A stretch of DNA of 64,000 nucleotides from Isoetes taiwanensis. Taxonomy: Eukaryota > Streptophyta > Lycopodiopsida > Isoetales > Isoetaceae. Position numbers and translations under genes: made by a program. Within the stretch, counting starts at the first letter, position 1; every line of letters starts with the position of its first letter. This document shows, piece after piece, positions 60,661-64,000 of this stretch. Below the pieces are notes generated by a model. The model saw only the letters and a list, made by a program, of their open reading frames with translations. It did not search any database and had not been told where the DNA came from. The DNA lies in assembly GCA_021234155.1 (NCBI GenBank), contig JAJEKV010000058.1, forward strand, positions 3,107,412 through 3,171,411. The letters are read 5' to 3'.

Positions 60661-61342
60661 CGCATTTTATGGATTGCTTGAGGCAAACTCTATATGTCAG
60701 TAATGCAGGGTTTGAATATTCATAAGAAGCTTCTATTTTTGGCCCGATTGGATGTCTCATTGGCATATTTACTTGAGATGTTGGTGGTTGGGGTGTTTGA
60801 GGAAGCTAAGAGTAAGCGATTCTGAATGAGAGATTTTTTGTGCACAAATTTATTTCTAAAAGCGGCTATGAATGCATATTCTATGTAGCTTGTAGTGTGA
60901 CCATTGAATATGTTTGCATGCAGTGCTCACATTCTTCTTAGTAGGCTTGGCCAAATATTTTGGCTTACGGCTTGTAATTGCATCGCAGAGAAATGTTTTT
61001 TCACCGGCTACTTTTGCATTTTTGGATTGCCTAAAGGCAAACCCACATGGCGTGTGTGCACCTAGAGTTTCGGAATATTCATAAGAAGCTTCTATTTTAA
61101 TGATAGATGTGTGGCATGTTGTAGATGTTGATGGGTGAGATTGTTAGAATCTAAAATTAGCAGTTACAAATGAGAGATTTTTTGTGCACAAGTTTATTAC
61201 TATGAGCAGCATATTCTATATGGCTTTGTAGTGTGACCGTGAATATGTTTGCATGCAGTGCTCACATTTTTCTTTTTGGAAGCGAACAAATATTACGGCT
61301 TTTGGCTTGTAATTGCATCTAGGGGAAATGTTTTTGCACACA
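60661..61342. repeat. two-copy tandem duplication, period about 355 bp
   Basis: Copies start near 60661 and 61016 ('gcattt.tggattgc'). Shared runs include 'gaatattcataagaagctt', 'gagattttttgtgcacaa', 'gcatattctat', 'gtagtgtgacc', 'gaatatgtttgcatgcagtg' and 'cttgtaattgcatc'. Divergence is greater in the middle of the unit. No coding capacity is seen. Confidence 0.9.
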
Positions 61343-62459
61343 ATTTGGTACGTGAGGTGCCTTTGTAAGATTGATTTGGTATGTATTTCCTTGTTCTCAT
61401 TGTTTAGGATTCAAGGCGTCTTTAAATTATCTAATATCCTCACTTAAAAGTAATGGTTTCACATAGAATTTCATGATGGTGTGGGAAGCGAAAATGGACC
61501 TAAAGGCCACGGATGAAAATGCAGCTCACGCTTCCTGGCGGCGAAATATATCCCTCTATCCCAGCATCTATTCATAACTCTACATCTCTTTTACCTTCTA
61601 TGCCTTCTTGATTTTTAAACCACCATTTACAACTACTTCAAATTTCTCCATGCTATAACTACAATATATATTTTTAAGATTTCCTAATCATCATGGCATA
61701 ATACGGAAGAATACTGTCTTATTACACTTAAGGTTCATAGAATTGGTAATACTGTCACCAATGTAAACTGAACAACACTGTGTATTCTGTTGTGTCCCTC
61801 GCTTATATTAGCCTAGCGATTGGCTGAATTCTTCCATAATATTTTAAGTGTAATCTTTTAGCTTGGCTCTTTTATTCTCGTGTTGATTATGCCTTAGATT
61901 GAGGGGAAGACTCCATACGTTGTTTCATATTATTAAAATGCATGCCCATATGATTGCAAAATAACCTTTACTATAACATATAACCATGGTGCAAAATGAG
62001 TTGTTTTTGTTGAAGCATAAATTAAAGAAAATTTTAAGAGTCTAAACATGGTTGCATAGCTGACTTTAAACAGTATTACGAACTATTACGACCAGAAGCT
62101 AAAAGGATTAGATCCGCGCTGAAGCATGTAGATATGAAAAAGTAAAATAAAAATGCGAGCCACCGTCAATCAGGCCTCTTAGCCTTCAGGGCTTCATCAA
62201 ATGTCTTTGATTAGAAGTAAAGCTTCGCTAATTCAACGAAACTAAAAACAAAAAATTACAAACCCTGAGGGCATTGAGGAACGAAAACCTCCATCTTAGC
62301 GGCACCTTGTTTTCTGTTGACTCTTACAACAAATAAATTTCAAAAAGATTCTTTATTTGGAAGGAGGTTGTTTGGATGTTTGGCAGCATTCAAAGTTCAA
62401 ATGCAGCGTGTATAGATGCACCATGCAAGAGCTTGCCACATATGTTATATTACTTCTTC
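61343..62459. other. unassigned intergenic DNA
   Basis: AT-rich, without a supported gene or element. The last bases before 62460 are the target-site side of the LINE insertion. Confidence 0.4.
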
Positions 62460-64000
62460 TTTTTTTTTTTTTTTTTTTTGAGGGATAAAAAAGATTTTTA
62501 TTTACTTAGAGAGAATGATACAAAACCACGTGGCGAAGTGCACCCATCCACGAATATGGGATAGGGGTAGCCTACGTGAAAGCTCCGGCTTGTACCTATT
62601 CTCTTTCAGACCTAGACGGATTAAAATAGGTGCCCCATATTTCTTCCTTTACCTCTTCTTCACCTTTAAAAAACTAGCCCTAAATTTTTAAGTCTTTCAA
62701 ATTACCACCCAGTGAAGTAGGCTGTGTTATTCAGTATAGATACCTCACGATCCTGGCTGAGGCTTCGGGCATTCCTCCTTTTTCCATATTATTCTAGATC
62801 GTCAGGGCCCGCTGGCATGTGAAAAGAAATCTTCTTCTTGGGACACAGCACCATTAGGGGAAATTCCTAGCGGCAAATTCTTTGGTTCTTTAAAAGGGTA
62901 TTCGAACCTATCCGGACTCGGTACACTTCATCGCGGCATCCACATTCCACCCGGACAATGATACATGGATTCTTCTTCCTCTCCACACATAGGGCAAAGT
63001 AGATGCGTTATTGTCCCATTTGGAACTAGATGATTGTGCCAGGACCACTGTGGATCCTTGCCAAGAAGCGTTGATTAGGTAGGAGGAGGAAATTCAGCCA
63101 AGCATTTCTCGGATGTTTTTAAGGATGTCCTCAAGTGATCACTATCTCCCACTTGGGGGATCTTGGAAGAAATCCCTTAGTCTTCAAACTCGTAGCATGA
63201 CTTCACAAACTTGTTTGTTTGTATCTCCGAAGGATGCGACCCATGGGCGTTGATCTCCTCTGTTTATTGTGTTTGGGAGTCACGGAAGCCACACATTCCC
63301 AAATTATCTTATGCGCCTCCTTTAAACCAAAGCAGGCTTGAGAATGCTTCCCAAGCGGCGAGTGCTCTCCCATATACCCTTGAGCACATGAATATATACC
63401 TGATTTTTCCATCTCTTCACAATCCTGCGCGCCGGCCACTATACCTAATGGGCCTTGTTTATTGTGCACTTCCACTTTGGTACCGCACCCACCATGGAGG
63501 GAGGTCTACACTTCAAGACTAGCGATATCAAAGCGTGAATAGTTTCTTTATGGCATTTCCAAGCCGAAATAAGACCCTTCGGGAAGGGGAAGAGCTTCTT
63601 TACTTGGACGAGATCAAAAAAGAGACCATGGAGGCGAGACAGCAGCCCAGGAGGGCTTACTATGCTTACAAGAATACAATGGGAAGCTTGGTTGATGGGG
63701 GTGCAAACACGGAGACTTCACCTTTTCTGAAGAATCATCCATATGAATTTGGCTATCAATACTTTGCTCTGTAAGACTGTCCAAAACATACCAATTCCCC
63801 TTACTGTTTTGTCCCTCTTGCACTTCCACATAGCAATTTTGATCGTTGCACCTTCCTCCATTACCTCCCAGGGCAAGTTTGAGATCAGCCCTTCCCAACT
63901 CCACTGCACCTTCTCCTCTCGGTGCAGTAGAGATTGATGATATGTATACGCAAAATGCCCACTTAGCATGTTTTGCCACAGTAATCCTCCTGCAAAGGGC
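62460..64000 (-). mobile_element. 3' part of an L1-type LINE, truncated by the window edge
   Basis: On the minus strand the element ends with a 20-A tail (plus-strand T run 62460-62479) preceded by 'ttttttatccctc', a 3' end typical of plant LINEs. About 500 bases upstream is a zf-RVT-like zinc-finger region (near 62945-63000) reading LLCPMCGEEEESMYHCPGGMW, which normally closes ORF2 of these elements. Further upstream, polar frames at 63203-63475 and 63718-63969 are likely ORF2 remnants, but reverse transcriptase would lie beyond the window. Frames are interrupted, so the copy is inactive. Confidence 0.7.

Overview
The window looks like repeat-rich nuclear DNA of a land plant. It is AT-rich, with long gene-free stretches, short AT-rich introns, plant-type LTR retrotransposons primed by initiator-Met tRNA, L1-type LINEs, a Helitron-like terminus and many small tandem duplications. 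A large, TE-dominated genome such as a fern, another seed-free plant or a gymnosperm would fit, but nothing here fixes the species.

Only one convincing host gene is visible, at 19.2-21.9 kb on the plus strand. It has five coding exons, one with a GC-AG intron. The product is a protein of about 778 residues: a basic Ser/Pro/Arg-rich N-terminus, a long charged coiled-coil middle, a 33-codon internal duplication, a His/Glu repeat tract and a short acidic C-terminus. I do not recognise the family. A net frame change inside the His-Glu codon repeat cuts the open frame off from the plausible C-terminus. A weaker candidate exon encoding Lys/Ser-rich 24-residue repeats lies at 47.6-47.8 kb.

Layout. 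0-4.7 kb: microsatellite, a 243-bp tandem duplication and unassigned DNA. 4.7-6.2 kb: a minus-strand LTR with an adjoining primer-binding site. 6.2-9.2 kb: several tandem repeats and a 348-bp element with terminal inverted repeats. 12.8-13.3 kb: a Helitron-like 3' end. 19.2-22.5 kb: the host gene. 25.35-36.03 kb: a decayed Ty3/gypsy element with two LTRs of about 1.5 kb, gag, RNase H and integrase remnants, and a minus-strand LINE fragment where protease and reverse transcriptase should be. 40.8-42.5 kb: a broken minus-strand gene resembling the DUF7869 transposase-like family. 47.6-49.3 kb: the candidate exon and an array of eight short palindromes. 49.3-53.5 kb: frameshifted coding remnants of an unknown, probably mobile, gene. 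54.7-56.25 kb: a 1.5-kb polypyrimidine tract. 57.3-58.65 kb: a second LTR of the 4.7-kb family, apparently solo. 62.46-64 kb: the 3' part of another minus-strand LINE, running off the window.

Apart from the host gene there is no set of genes working together; most of the window is layered, decayed mobile DNA. The best candidates for something undescribed are the host protein with its unstable His/Glu tract, and the palindrome array directly upstream of the unknown coding remnants, which could be subterminal repeats of a DNA transposon.
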